Below, piece after piece: positions 1-5,709 of a DNA stretch of 5,709 nt (position 1 is the stretch's first letter; each line of letters starts with the position of its first letter). The position numbers and the translations under genes are program-made. Origin of the DNA: Planctomycetaceae bacterium (GTDB taxonomy: Bacteria; Planctomycetota; Planctomycetia; Pirellulales; Pirellulaceae); NCBI GenBank assembly GCA_003501565.1, contig DNPC01000688.1:1-5709 (forward strand). Reading direction: 5' to 3'. Under the pieces are notes generated by a model that ran no database searches, was not told the DNA's origin, and saw nothing but the letters and a program-made list of their open reading frames with translations.

Positions 1-1055
1 GCCTCGGTCTGGACGTCGGCGAGTTTGTGACCCTGTGCAGCGGTGCTTGTGCAGCCAGCTTGCTGTTGGGACGCATCAGAACCAGGACCAAGTTGATTTA
101 TGTCGGTGTTGCAACTGGGATCATCGTCGCGCTAACGCATTTGGGCGTCGAAACGGTTCTTGGCAAGCTGCATTATGTTTTGCCGACCGGAGGCGAACCT
201 GAAACTCGCGATTGGTGGACCCTACTCCCCAGCACAGCCTACGAATCCTTGCGAATTGGTGGGTTCTCTCTCCTGGCTGCCGCGCTGATGACCGCTCTAC
301 TTCCGTTTGTAGAGCGAGTGTTTGATGTACAAACCGACCTAAGTTTGCTGGAACTAGGCGACGCGTCACACCCCCTACTCCGTCAATTAGCACAGCGTGC
401 ACCGGGGACCTACAACCACTCGATTAACGTAGCTGCCATTAGCGAAGCGGCCGCAGATGCAATTGGCGCCCATGGACTCCTGACTCGTGTTGGTGCCTAT
501 TTCCATGACATCGGTAAGATGTTCAAACCCAACTACTTCATCGAGAATCAGGAGCAAGGAGCCAACACGCATGACTCGCTGCAACCGGCGATGAGCACGT
601 TGGTCATCATCGCGCACGTAAAGGACGGCGCAGACTTAGCTCGCCAGCATAAACTGCCGCGTACGATAATTGACTTTATCGAGCAGCATCACGGCACGAC
701 GCTAGTTGAATATTTCTATCGCGAGGCCGCCAAGCGGAGCCAAGAGGATCCAGGCAAGGAAGAAGTCTCGGAAACATCGTTCCGTTACCCTGGTCCAAAA
801 CCGCAAACGCTTGAAGCGGCCGTGTTGATGCTTGCCGATTCGGTTGAGAGCGCAAGTCGAACCCTCGTTGAACCTACCTCATCGCGAATACAGAGCTTGG
901 TTGACAGCATCGCGATGAAAAAATTGTTGGACGGTCAATTTGACGAATGTGGCCTTACACTTCAACAGCTCGATCAACTCAAGAACTCGCTTGTAAAGTC
1001 CCTCACCGCAATCTACCACGGACGCGTGAAATACACCGGACAAGCTTCCGCTTAA
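1..1055 (+). CDS. pgpH: PgpH-type 7TM-HD cyclic di-AMP phosphodiesterase, 5' end missing
   Basis: This is the C-terminal part of a membrane-bound HD-domain phosphodiesterase of the PgpH/YqfF (7TMR-HD) family, which hydrolyses the second messenger cyclic di-AMP on the cytoplasmic side. The frame is open to the left edge (first whole codon at base 3, about 350 residues visible; family members are usually 700-800), so the GTG at 27 is internal, not the start. Counting from that GTG, hydrophobic segments lie just before and around residues 1-15, at 23-45 and at 74-99, matching the last membrane helices. The HD domain follows. Metal ligands are visible as H131, H160-D161 (FHDIGK), H197 (IAHVKDG), H221 (HHGT) and D271 (LADSVES). 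The spacings 29, 37 and 24 equal those I recall for Listeria PgpH. The RYPGPKPQT segment before the last Asp is also typical. All catalytic residues are present, so activity is likely; cyclic di-AMP as substrate is inferred from the family. The extracellular 7TMR-HDED domain and the start lie outside the window. ybeY begins 67 bp downstream. Confidence 0.93.
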   Translation, partial: LGLDVGEFVTLCSGACAASLLLGRIRTRTKLIYVGVATGIIVALTHLGVETVLGKLHYVLPTGGEPETRDWWTLLPSTAYESLRIGGFSLLAAALMTALLPFVERVFDVQTDLSLLELGDASHPLLRQLAQRAPGTYNHSINVAAISEAAADAIGAHGLLTRVGAYFHDIGKMFKPNYFIENQEQGANTHDSLQPAMSTLVIIAHVKDGADLARQHKLPRTIIDFIEQHHGTTLVEYFYREAAKRSQEDPGKEEVSETSFRYPGPKPQTLEAAVLMLADSVESASRTLVEPTSSRIQSLVDSIAMKKLLDGQFDECGLTLQQLDQLKNSLVKSLTAIYHGRVKYTGQASA

Positions 1056-1122
1056 CAACACTTAACACTTCCTCGTAACGCCGACCACCTTACCGGTCTC
1101 AACTTGCACGGATTCTTCTCCA

Positions 1123-1596
1123 GTGACCAATCGGGCAGTATTAGACATCGAGTGGTACATCGACGGGCCCAAAATCGATGCCAAGATCGTTGAAGCAGCA
1201 AATTGGATCCTTCATCGATTCTCACTGGATTCGCTTAGGGTCAGTGTAAGCTTGGTAGACGACGCGACCATCCGGCAACAAAATTGCGAGCAGCTCGGCC
1301 ACGATTGGGCTACCGACGTGATTAGCTTTGTGATCCAGCGCAGCGGAGATTCCGTCGATGGGGAAGTCATCGCTAGCGTCGACACAGCACGTCGCTTAGC
1401 CGAGCAAGCGGGCTGGAATCTGGAACACGAACTCATGCTGTATGTCGTTCACGGCATGCTCCATGTCGTTGGTTTGGATGATATCGAAGAAAACGACCGA
1501 ATCGAAATGCGACAACTCGAACGCGAGTGCTTGACTGCGATCGGCATCGCCCAAGCCGACTCGCTGCACGAGCGGTGGGATGACGTTACTTACTAA
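1123..1596 (+). CDS. ybeY: YbeY endoribonuclease / rRNA maturation factor with altered active site
   Basis: This is YbeY (UPF0054), a small metalloprotein needed for 16S rRNA 3'-end maturation and 70S ribosome quality control. At 157 residues it has the usual length. The fold signatures are ATDVISF at 63-69 (family: PTDVLSF), the GEVIAS strand at 80-85 and the metal motif HGMLHVVGLDD at 110-120. H110 and H114 match the first two zinc ligands, but the third position of the H-x3-H-x5-H motif is D120 instead of His. The Arg before the TDV motif (R59 in E. coli, in a YR pair) is L58 here. Asp can still bind metal, so the protein may be active. The GTG at 1123 is the first possible start after an in-frame stop at 1063-1065, and no clear Shine-Dalgarno site precedes it. 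It lies between pgpH and a corC-like gene, the order seen in many bacteria, which supports the call strongly despite the substitutions. Confidence 0.92.
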   Translation: MTNRAVLDIEWYIDGPKIDAKIVEAANWILHRFSLDSLRVSVSLVDDATIRQQNCEQLGHDWATDVISFVIQRSGDSVDGEVIASVDTARRLAEQAGWNLEHELMLYVVHGMLHVVGLDDIEENDRIEMRQLERECLTAIGIAQADSLHERWDDVTY

Positions 1597-1637
1597 CATG
1601 CATATCACTTGCGACAACTCGCTCGCTGACGGCTTGG

Positions 1638-1664
1638 CAGAACGAACCTGCGCGACAGAACGAA
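1638..1664. repeat. two direct copies of CAGAACGAA, 18 bp apart
   Basis: The 123-bp gap between ybeY and the corC-like gene contains CAGAACGAA at 1638-1646 and again at 1656-1664. The pair is enclosed by short inverted arms, CTTGGC at 1633-1638 and GCCAAG at 1671-1676. Such spacing could be a protein-binding site or part of the mRNA structure, but with nine bases per copy it may also be chance. No convincing -35/-10 pair was seen here. Confidence 0.3.
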
Positions 1665-1699
1665 ACGGCCGCCAAGTGAAAAATACATTCAATTTGCCT

Positions 1700-1704
1700 G
1701 AGGT
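1700..1704 (+). promoter_or_regulatory. possible Shine-Dalgarno site of the corC-like gene
   Basis: GAGGT lies 15 bases before the ATG at 1720, slightly further than the ideal distance. An in-frame TGA at 1699-1701 overlaps it, so the start cannot lie upstream and ATG 1720 is the first available start. It is the only reasonably good ribosome binding site in the window. Confidence 0.4.
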
Positions 1705-1719
1705 AACCACACAGCCCCA

Positions 1720-3264
1720 ATGATCATCAGTTGGCTGGCGATCGCGATGATTCTCTGCTGGTGCTTGACGCTCCTAGGTGGCATCGGTTCGCAGGTGTTA
1801 AGCAATTTTGATGGCCGAAAACTCGAAGCACTCTGCCGACTAAAGCGCCGGCCAGAGTTCTTCGGTGTTATCCTGGACCGCTATGACTCTGCTGCGGTCG
1901 CGATGCAATATGTACTCCACTTCGGGCTTGTACTCGGTTCGTTGGCCGCCGGAGCGTGCTTCGAACACTGGGGAGAGGAAGCGCTTGCCGATCCTAACCA
2001 GAGCACCGGACTCGCTTGGTTAAAAACAGTCAGTTGGGTGATCGGCTGGCTATTCTTGCTTACGTTGGCTGGCTTGCTCCTGCCTCGCATTTTGGTCAGA
2101 GATAGCTCCTCAATTTTCTTGTACCATACGTGGCCAATCTGGCAGTCGTTACTTGTAATCACCCGGCCCATTACCGGACTTGGCGATGTATTCGCATGGC
2201 TCGGACATCGTTTGACGGACTCCGCTGAGGAGCCTGAGAGCGAAGAAGAGATGCTCGAGGATGAAATTCGAACCATCGTCGCAGCCGGACAGCGCGACGG
2301 AGTTTTTTCAGCCAGTGTGCAAGGAATGATCCAAGGCGTTATGGAGCTGAACGATTCCGTCGTTGAGAAAATCATGACGACGCGGAACGAAGTAGACGCA
2401 ATTGACGCCAATCTCCCTTGGGACCGGCTGGTGCAACAAGTTGTCGATTGCGGGAGAACGCGGATTCCGGTCTATCGTGATCAGTTCGATAATGTCATCG
2501 GAGTTCTCTTTGTAAAAGACCTACTCGGTGGTCTCACCTCCCCGCAGTCAACCGCTCCCGATTCCAAAACACCACCACAGGGCCTTAGCTACGATCGCTC
2601 TGAAGTGATTGATCAAGCTGCGGTTGATCGTGCGGCGGTAGCTCCGGAGACTCTCGCCGCTGGGCCTCTCAACTCTGGGCCTCTCAACTCTGGGCCTCTC
2701 AACTCTGGGGCTCTCAACTCTGGGGCTCTCAACTCTGGGGCTCTCGCATCAGCGCCTCCCCATTCGGGAGCTCTTCAGTCAGAGTCTGCGGATATTGAGA
2801 AATTCCTCCGCAAAGCTTGGTTCATTCCTACCAATCGCCCGGTAGACGAAGTGTTGCAGATGTTTTTACACAATCGCAACCACATGGCCATCGTTATCGA
2901 TGACTATCGACGCGTCGCTGGCGTAGTCACGATCGAAGACGCATTGGAGGAGATTGTGGGTGAAATCGCTGACGAACTGGATTTGGAAGAAGACAGCGAC
3001 ATTTACTACGACGAAAAGACCCACCGAGTTGAAGCCGATGGCAAGGTCATGGTCGAGCGGATTTCAGAAATCTTGGGAGTCGATCTTCCGATATCAGATG
3101 ACTACGATACGATTGGCGGATTGATCATCCAACGCCTGAGCGAAATCCCGAAGGTTGGCACCCAGGTCGAAACCGGAGAGCTGCGAATTACGGTGCTTAA
3201 GGCGACCAAACGGATGATCCAGCGTGTTCAAATTGAGATCATTCCCCGTCCAGAACCAGCGTAA
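1720..3264 (+). CDS. CorC/HlyC (CNNM) family membrane protein with degenerate DUF21 region and expanded CBS pair
   Basis: This 514-residue protein has the domain order of CorC/YbeX/HlyC (CNNM) proteins, linked to Mg2+ or Co2+ transport. Hydrophobic segments at about 2-24, 60-80 and 100-126, with a further stretch at 131-162, form a DUF21-like region. A first CBS motif (about 218-268, ending GVLFVKDLL) is followed by a second (about 363-415, with HMAIVIDDYRRVAGVVTIED and EEIVGEI), then a CorC_HlyC domain at about 425-508 (DDYDTIGGLII). The soluble half is well conserved. The membrane half is not: the family's small-residue/Glu motif of helix 1 reads GIGSQVLSN at 21-29, and the GE-x-x-PK motif reads AGLLLPR at 117-123, so ion transport is uncertain. 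The CBS domains, normally joined by a short linker, are separated by about 95 residues of low complexity holding pentad repeats. It sits after ybeY, like ybeX in E. coli, and an ABC-F gene follows after 18 bp. It could be a regulatory rather than transporting paralogue. Confidence 0.88.
   Translation: MIISWLAIAMILCWCLTLLGGIGSQVLSNFDGRKLEALCRLKRRPEFFGVILDRYDSAAVAMQYVLHFGLVLGSLAAGACFEHWGEEALADPNQSTGLAWLKTVSWVIGWLFLLTLAGLLLPRILVRDSSSIFLYHTWPIWQSLLVITRPITGLGDVFAWLGHRLTDSAEEPESEEEMLEDEIRTIVAAGQRDGVFSASVQGMIQGVMELNDSVVEKIMTTRNEVDAIDANLPWDRLVQQVVDCGRTRIPVYRDQFDNVIGVLFVKDLLGGLTSPQSTAPDSKTPPQGLSYDRSEVIDQAAVDRAAVAPETLAAGPLNSGPLNSGPLNSGALNSGALNSGALASAPPHSGALQSESADIEKFLRKAWFIPTNRPVDEVLQMFLHNRNHMAIVIDDYRRVAGVVTIEDALEEIVGEIADELDLEEDSDIYYDEKTHRVEADGKVMVERISEILGVDLPISDDYDTIGGLIIQRLSEIPKVGTQVETGELRITVLKATKRMIQRVQIEIIPRPEPA
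2608..2637 (+). repeat. two diverged 15-bp units inside the corC-like gene
   Basis: Bases 2608-2622 and 2623-2637 encode IDQAA and VDRAA (residues 297-306) and agree at 11 of 15 positions. They precede the main 15-bp array in the same inserted linker, so the whole insertion may have grown by duplication of 15-bp units. Confidence 0.45.
2662..2781 (+). repeat. 15-bp in-frame minisatellite encoding G(P/A)LNS pentads
   Basis: Three identical copies of GGGCCTCTCAACTCT (2662-2706) are followed by two identical copies of GGGGCTCTCAACTCT (2707-2736), then three decaying copies (2737-2781) encoding GALAS, APPHS and GALQS. The array is read in frame as residues 315-354 of the corC-like protein, inside the linker between the two CBS domains. 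Exact identity at the nucleotide level within each block points to recent slippage or unequal crossing-over; any change in copy number keeps the frame. Confidence 0.95.
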
Positions 3265-3282
3265 ATCTGGCTCGCAAGTCCC

Positions 3283-5076
3283 ATGGCAGTTCTACTTCAG
3301 ATTCGCAGCGCCGATAAGCGTTATGGTGAGCAGGTACTACTCGACGACGCTGAGGCTTCGATCGTTGAAGGCACCAAAGTCGGGTTTGTCGGACGCAACG
3401 GTGCCGGAAAATCGACTCTCTTACGTGTATTACTGGGCGAAGAGGAGCTCGAGCGCGGCGAAGTGATCGCTCATCCGAATTTGAAGATCGGTTACCTCCG
3501 CCAGCACGACCCTTTCATCGACGGTGAATCTGCACTCGACTTCTTGATGCGTGATAGCGGCAAACCTGATTGGAAGTGTGGCGAAGTCGCCGGGCAATTC
3601 GAACTCAAAGGCGATTACCTCAACGGTCCGGTTAGCAGCCTTTCGGGCGGTTGGCAAACGCGCGTGAAACTCGCGGCTCTTTTATTGCATGAACCCAACC
3701 TTCTGCTGCTCGACGAACCCACCAACTTTTTGGACGTTCGGACCCAGATCCTACTCGAGCACTTCCTGCGGTCCTACAACAAAGGAGCGTTGATCGTTTC
3801 GCACGACCGCGCTTTTCTACAGGCAACTTGTGATCACACGTTGGACCTGTCCCGCGGAAAGCTAACGATGTACCCAGGAAAGATCGAACAGTTCCTGGAG
3901 TATCAGGCCGAACGCCGCGAACACGACGAACGCGTCAACGCTTCGGTACAAGCGAAACAGAAGCACCTACAGAAGTTTATCGACAAGAACCGGGCCAAGG
4001 CCAGTAAGGCCACCCAGGCGAAATCGAAGGGCAAGCAACTCGCACGTCTCAAGACCGTCGAGATCGAAAGTGAAATGCCAACGGCCGCGATCCGAGCACC
4101 CATTGTGCAACCGCGGCAGGGCCCGGCAGTTCGGTTAGAAGAAGTCGTAATCGGTTATCCCGAGCACACCGTTGCATCAAACATCGACTTGGAAATTGAG
4201 CATGGCGGTCGGACTGCGATCGTTGGTGACAATGGGCAGGGCAAGACGACGCTCCTGAGAACAATCGTGGGTTCGCTCGAACCTCGAGGCGGAAATCTGC
4301 GTTGGGGCCACCACTGCAACATTGGCGTTTACGCGCAACATGTCTATGGGGCTCTCGACGAGTCACAGACGGTACTTGAATACCTCGAGTACCAAGCACT
4401 GCCAGAAACTACCACTCAACAAATCCTAACGGTCGCAGGTTCGCTTCTGTTCCGTGACTCGGCAGTCGAGAAGAGAATCAAAGTACTGTCCGGCGGCGAA
4501 CGCGCCCGACTGTGCATGGCAGGATTGCTACTTGGAGACTACAACATCTTGGTACTCGACGAACCCGGGAACCACTTGGATGTTGAGACGATCGATTCAC
4601 TTGCCGAAGCTCTGATTGCTTACGATGGCACCGTGATTTTCACTAGCCACGACCGCTACTTCATGCGGCGACTTGCGACGGAAGTAATCGAAGTGCGCAG
4701 CGGTCGGGTGCGCAAGTATCAAGGTGATTACGAAGCATACTTGTACTACATCGAGAAAGAAATCGATGAGGGCGAGCGTTCCACGGCGAGCAAATCGGTA
4801 ACGCGAAAGTCAGATTCAGCCACGACAGATTCCAACTCGGCGGGCCCAGCTTCCTACGCATCCAACAAGGAATCTCGCAAAATCCGCAAGGAGATTAAGT
4901 CGCTCGAGCGAAGTATCGAGAAGCTTGATACCCAGCGCAAAGAGCATAACGATGAACTAATGAATTGCACGGATCCAGACCGTGCTCTCGAGCTCCATAA
5001 TTCCATCGAACAAATTCGCTCGGAACTCGAACTGGCCGAAGCCCGCTGGCTCCAGCTGAGCGAGCAAGCCGTGTAA
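3283..5076 (+). CDS. ABC-F family ATPase (YheS/Uup-like), ribosome-associated
   Basis: This 597-residue protein has two ABC ATPase domains and no membrane segments, the layout of ABC-F proteins, which bind ribosomes and relieve stalled or faulty translation states. Domain 1 shows Walker A GRNGAGKST (37-45), signature LSGG (120-123), Walker B with DEPTNFLD (144-151) and SHDR (173-176). A charged linker at about 200-275, with KFIDKNRAKASKATQAKSK, matches the YheS-type inter-domain arm that contacts tRNA in the ribosome. Domain 2 has GDNGQGKTT (315-323), LSGGERAR (402-409), DEPGNHLD (426-433) and SHDR (455-458). Both catalytic Glu residues (E145, E427) are present. A Ser/Thr-rich spacer (about 499-526) leads to a charged coiled coil (about 527-594), like the Uup C-terminal domain. 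Domain 1 has Phe for the usual His in DEPTNHLD, and domain 2 has Gly for Thr. It begins 18 bp after the corC-like stop, probably in the same transcript. No clear Shine-Dalgarno site is seen. Exact subfamily and any antibiotic-resistance role cannot be told from sequence. Confidence 0.95.
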   Translation: MAVLLQIRSADKRYGEQVLLDDAEASIVEGTKVGFVGRNGAGKSTLLRVLLGEEELERGEVIAHPNLKIGYLRQHDPFIDGESALDFLMRDSGKPDWKCGEVAGQFELKGDYLNGPVSSLSGGWQTRVKLAALLLHEPNLLLLDEPTNFLDVRTQILLEHFLRSYNKGALIVSHDRAFLQATCDHTLDLSRGKLTMYPGKIEQFLEYQAERREHDERVNASVQAKQKHLQKFIDKNRAKASKATQAKSKGKQLARLKTVEIESEMPTAAIRAPIVQPRQGPAVRLEEVVIGYPEHTVASNIDLEIEHGGRTAIVGDNGQGKTTLLRTIVGSLEPRGGNLRWGHHCNIGVYAQHVYGALDESQTVLEYLEYQALPETTTQQILTVAGSLLFRDSAVEKRIKVLSGGERARLCMAGLLLGDYNILVLDEPGNHLDVETIDSLAEALIAYDGTVIFTSHDRYFMRRLATEVIEVRSGRVRKYQGDYEAYLYYIEKEIDEGERSTASKSVTRKSDSATTDSNSAGPASYASNKESRKIRKEIKSLERSIEKLDTQRKEHNDELMNCTDPDRALELHNSIEQIRSELELAEARWLQLSEQAV

Positions 5077-5105
5077 ATCGCGCGCTTTCGTAGCGTTTTC
5101 GTGAT
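5077..5105 (+). terminator. weak possible terminator after the ABC-F gene
   Basis: Directly after the stop codon, CGCT (5083-5086) can pair with AGCG (5092-5095) around a five-base loop, followed by TTTT at 5096-5099. Outer arms ATCGCG (5077-5082) and CGTGAT (5100-5105) could extend the stem with the T run bulged. The core stem is short, so this is only a candidate. Confidence 0.25.
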
Positions 5106-5121
5106 TGCCTTCGCTCTTCAT

Positions 5122-5137
5122 CTGTGGATATCCGCAG
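5122..5137. promoter_or_regulatory. 16-bp near-perfect palindrome, possible operator
   Basis: CTGTGGATATCCGCAG is symmetric except for one position pair (T against G at 5125 and 5134). It lies in the non-coding gap and has the size of a dimeric repressor site, but there is only one copy and no mapped promoter, so the role is open. Confidence 0.3.
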
Positions 5138-5232
5138 CAAACAGCCCTGGTAATTGACGGTGCTGGCGATTGACAATCCATGGTCTTTGCTCACTGGATG
5201 TCCATTCTCCTCTCCTGCTCTAAAAGCTTGCT

Positions 5233-5277
5233 CTTCTCTGGCTTAGTCTTCTCTGGCCTACTCTGCTCTGGCTCGCT
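5233..5277. repeat. degenerate 15-bp periodic repeat, three units
   Basis: CTTCTCTGGC starts at 5233 and again at 5248, and CTGCTCTGGC at 5263, giving three units with an exact 15-bp period. In one frame it would read as FSGLV, FSGLL, CSGSL. Both the period and the TCTGG core recall the array inside the corC-like gene. Confidence 0.6.
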
Positions 5278-5418
5278 ATTCGGGCACAACCCTACGCCTG
5301 GCAACCGTTACGACTCCCCAACGTCGTTAGCAACTATGCTAAACTGCATCGCGGGCCAACCACCATTGCAATGATCTGCACTAGCTAGGCATGCTGGCAT
5401 TTTAGTATCCTCTGCAGT

Positions 5419-5442
5419 CACAGACTGGTACACAGACTGGTT
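5419..5442. repeat. 12-bp tandem repeat upstream of the SulP gene
   Basis: CACAGACTGGTA (5419-5430) is followed at once by CACAGACTGGTT (5431-5442), 11 of 12 bases identical. It ends 53 bp before the SulP start, where an operator or activator site would be expected, but a chance duplication cannot be excluded. Confidence 0.55.
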
Positions 5443-5495
5443 CTCTTAGTGCATCAGGATCGCTCAATTCATACGATCAGCCCCGGGACAACTTG

Positions 5496-5709
5496 ATGAA
5501 TACAGACTCGCATCCCCCGGGCTTCCTTGAAGAACTTAAACGGGATATTCCGGCATCAATTGCGGTGGCGCTGGTGGCGTTACCGTTATGCTTGGGGATC
5601 GCCACCGCTTCCGATGCACCCCCGATGTCCGGCCTGATCTCCGGAATCATTGGCGGTCTGGTAGTGGGTGCGCTCAGCCGATCACACACCAGCGTCAGCG
5701 GACCTGCGG
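5496..5709 (+). CDS. SulP family (SLC26-like) anion transporter, N-terminal part only
   Basis: The first 71 residues of a membrane transporter are visible before the window ends. After a short charged N-terminus (FLEELKRDIPASI, residues 10-22) comes LVALPLCLGIATASDAPP (26-43), then SGLISGIIGGLVVGALS (45-61) and SVSGPA (66-71). These match the first helices of SulP transporters, whose members carry sulfate, bicarbonate or other anions, usually symported with Na+ or H+. The conserved proline of helix 1 (LPL) and the SGP of helix 3 are present. ATG at 5496 is the first normal start after an in-frame TAG (5403-5405), apart from a TTG directly before it. No strong Shine-Dalgarno site is seen. The substrate cannot be decided here: the LPLCLGIA-type N-terminus is, as I recall, common in SulP proteins beside carbonic anhydrases, which would favour bicarbonate, but that neighbour would lie outside the window. 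The full protein would normally have a further 400 or more residues, often with a STAS domain. Confidence 0.9.
   Translation, partial: MNTDSHPPGFLEELKRDIPASIAVALVALPLCLGIATASDAPPMSGLISGIIGGLVVGALSRSHTSVSGPA

Larger units (their letters stand above)
5077..5495. other. 419-bp gap before the SulP gene with small repeats and no convincing gene
   Basis: No protein family is recognisable here. An open frame on the + strand (5180-5374, 64 codons, ATG start) encodes a hydrophobic, Ser/Leu/Gly-rich N-terminal half that is mostly a product of a degenerate 15-bp repeat; it lacks a Shine-Dalgarno site and I do not call it a gene. Other content is a weak hairpin after the ABC-F stop, a 16-bp near-palindrome (5122-5137), GATTGACAATC (5168-5178, a 5-bp inverted repeat that also contains TTGACA), the 15-bp periodic stretch, a short hairpin GCTAG/CTGGC (5384-5398) followed by ATTTT, and a 12-bp tandem repeat (5419-5442). 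The gap most likely separates two transcripts and holds the promoter of the SulP gene, but I could not fix a -35/-10 pair. Confidence 0.6.

Noticed and set aside
27..29. GTG at 27 as the true start of the HD-domain gene
   Set aside because: The frame is open to the left edge, and the preceding residues continue a membrane segment expected in the middle of a PgpH-type protein.
1051..1067. Direct repeat CTTAACA, two copies 10 bp apart at the end of the pgpH-like gene
   Set aside because: At seven bases, and overlapping the stop codon, it is too short to separate from chance.
2662..2781. Pentapeptide-repeat (A-D/N-L-x-x) domain in the corC-like protein
   Set aside because: The pentads read A-L-N-S-G, so the residue order does not match A-(D/N)-L-x-x, and about eight copies rich in Pro and Gly would not form the right-handed beta helix.
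5123..5131. DnaA box (reverse strand ATATCCACA, one mismatch to TTATCCACA)
   Set aside because: It is a single copy inside a palindrome, with no cluster of boxes, AT-rich unwinding region or origin-linked genes.
4895..5194. Reverse-strand open frames over the end of the ABC-F gene and the start of the gap
   Set aside because: They lie mostly antisense to the well-supported ABC-F coding sequence and encode nothing recognisable.
5170..5198. Promoter with a perfect TTGACA -35 element
   Set aside because: No acceptable -10 hexamer occurs 16-18 bp downstream (sequence around ACTGGA).
5180..5374. 64-codon open frame with a hydrophobic N-terminal half in the gap before the SulP gene
   Set aside because: Its Leu/Ser/Gly-rich part comes from the 15-bp repeat, there is no Shine-Dalgarno site, no clear lipobox or signal cleavage site and no family resemblance, so it is described as part of the gap only.

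Overview
The window is a compact stretch of bacterial chromosome with every supported gene on the + strand. The first three genes follow the widely conserved order pgpH/yqfF - ybeY - corC, which in many bacteria follows phoH (phoH itself would lie just upstream, outside the window). A planctomycete of the Pirellulaceae type is my best guess. The reasons are moderate G+C by eye, few clear Shine-Dalgarno sites, GTG starts, a YbeY with non-standard active-site residues, and an ABC-F protein with DEPGNHLD in its second Walker B. This assignment is inference from remembered family flavour, not a search.

Layout. Bases 1-1055 are the 3' part of a 7TM-HD phosphodiesterase (PgpH family), with three visible membrane segments and an HD domain carrying all six expected metal ligands. 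Bases 1123-1596 are ybeY, starting at GTG, with two key positions changed (Arg to Leu and the third zinc His to Asp). Bases 1720-3264 are a CNNM/CorC-type membrane protein with a degenerate DUF21 region and a CBS pair split by about 95 residues of low-complexity sequence, including a 15-bp minisatellite. Bases 3283-5076 are a two-domain ABC-F ATPase with a C-terminal coiled coil. Bases 5077-5495 are a 419-bp gap with several small repeats and palindromes but no convincing gene. From 5496 to the window end is the start of a SulP-type anion transporter.

How the parts may work together. PgpH-family enzymes degrade cyclic di-AMP at the membrane. YbeY acts in rRNA maturation and ribosome quality control. 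ABC-F proteins act on ribosomes. CorC-type proteins are membrane proteins whose CBS domains usually sense nucleotides. The first four genes are closely spaced (gaps of 67, 123 and 18 bp) and could be co-transcribed, joining nucleotide signalling, ion homeostasis and translation. The SulP gene is separated by the long gap and probably has its own promoter.

I do not see a clearly new system such as a defence island, CRISPR array or mobile element. The most unusual features are the in-frame minisatellite inside the CBS pair of the CorC-like protein, a similar 15-bp periodicity in the gap before the SulP gene, and the altered YbeY active site.
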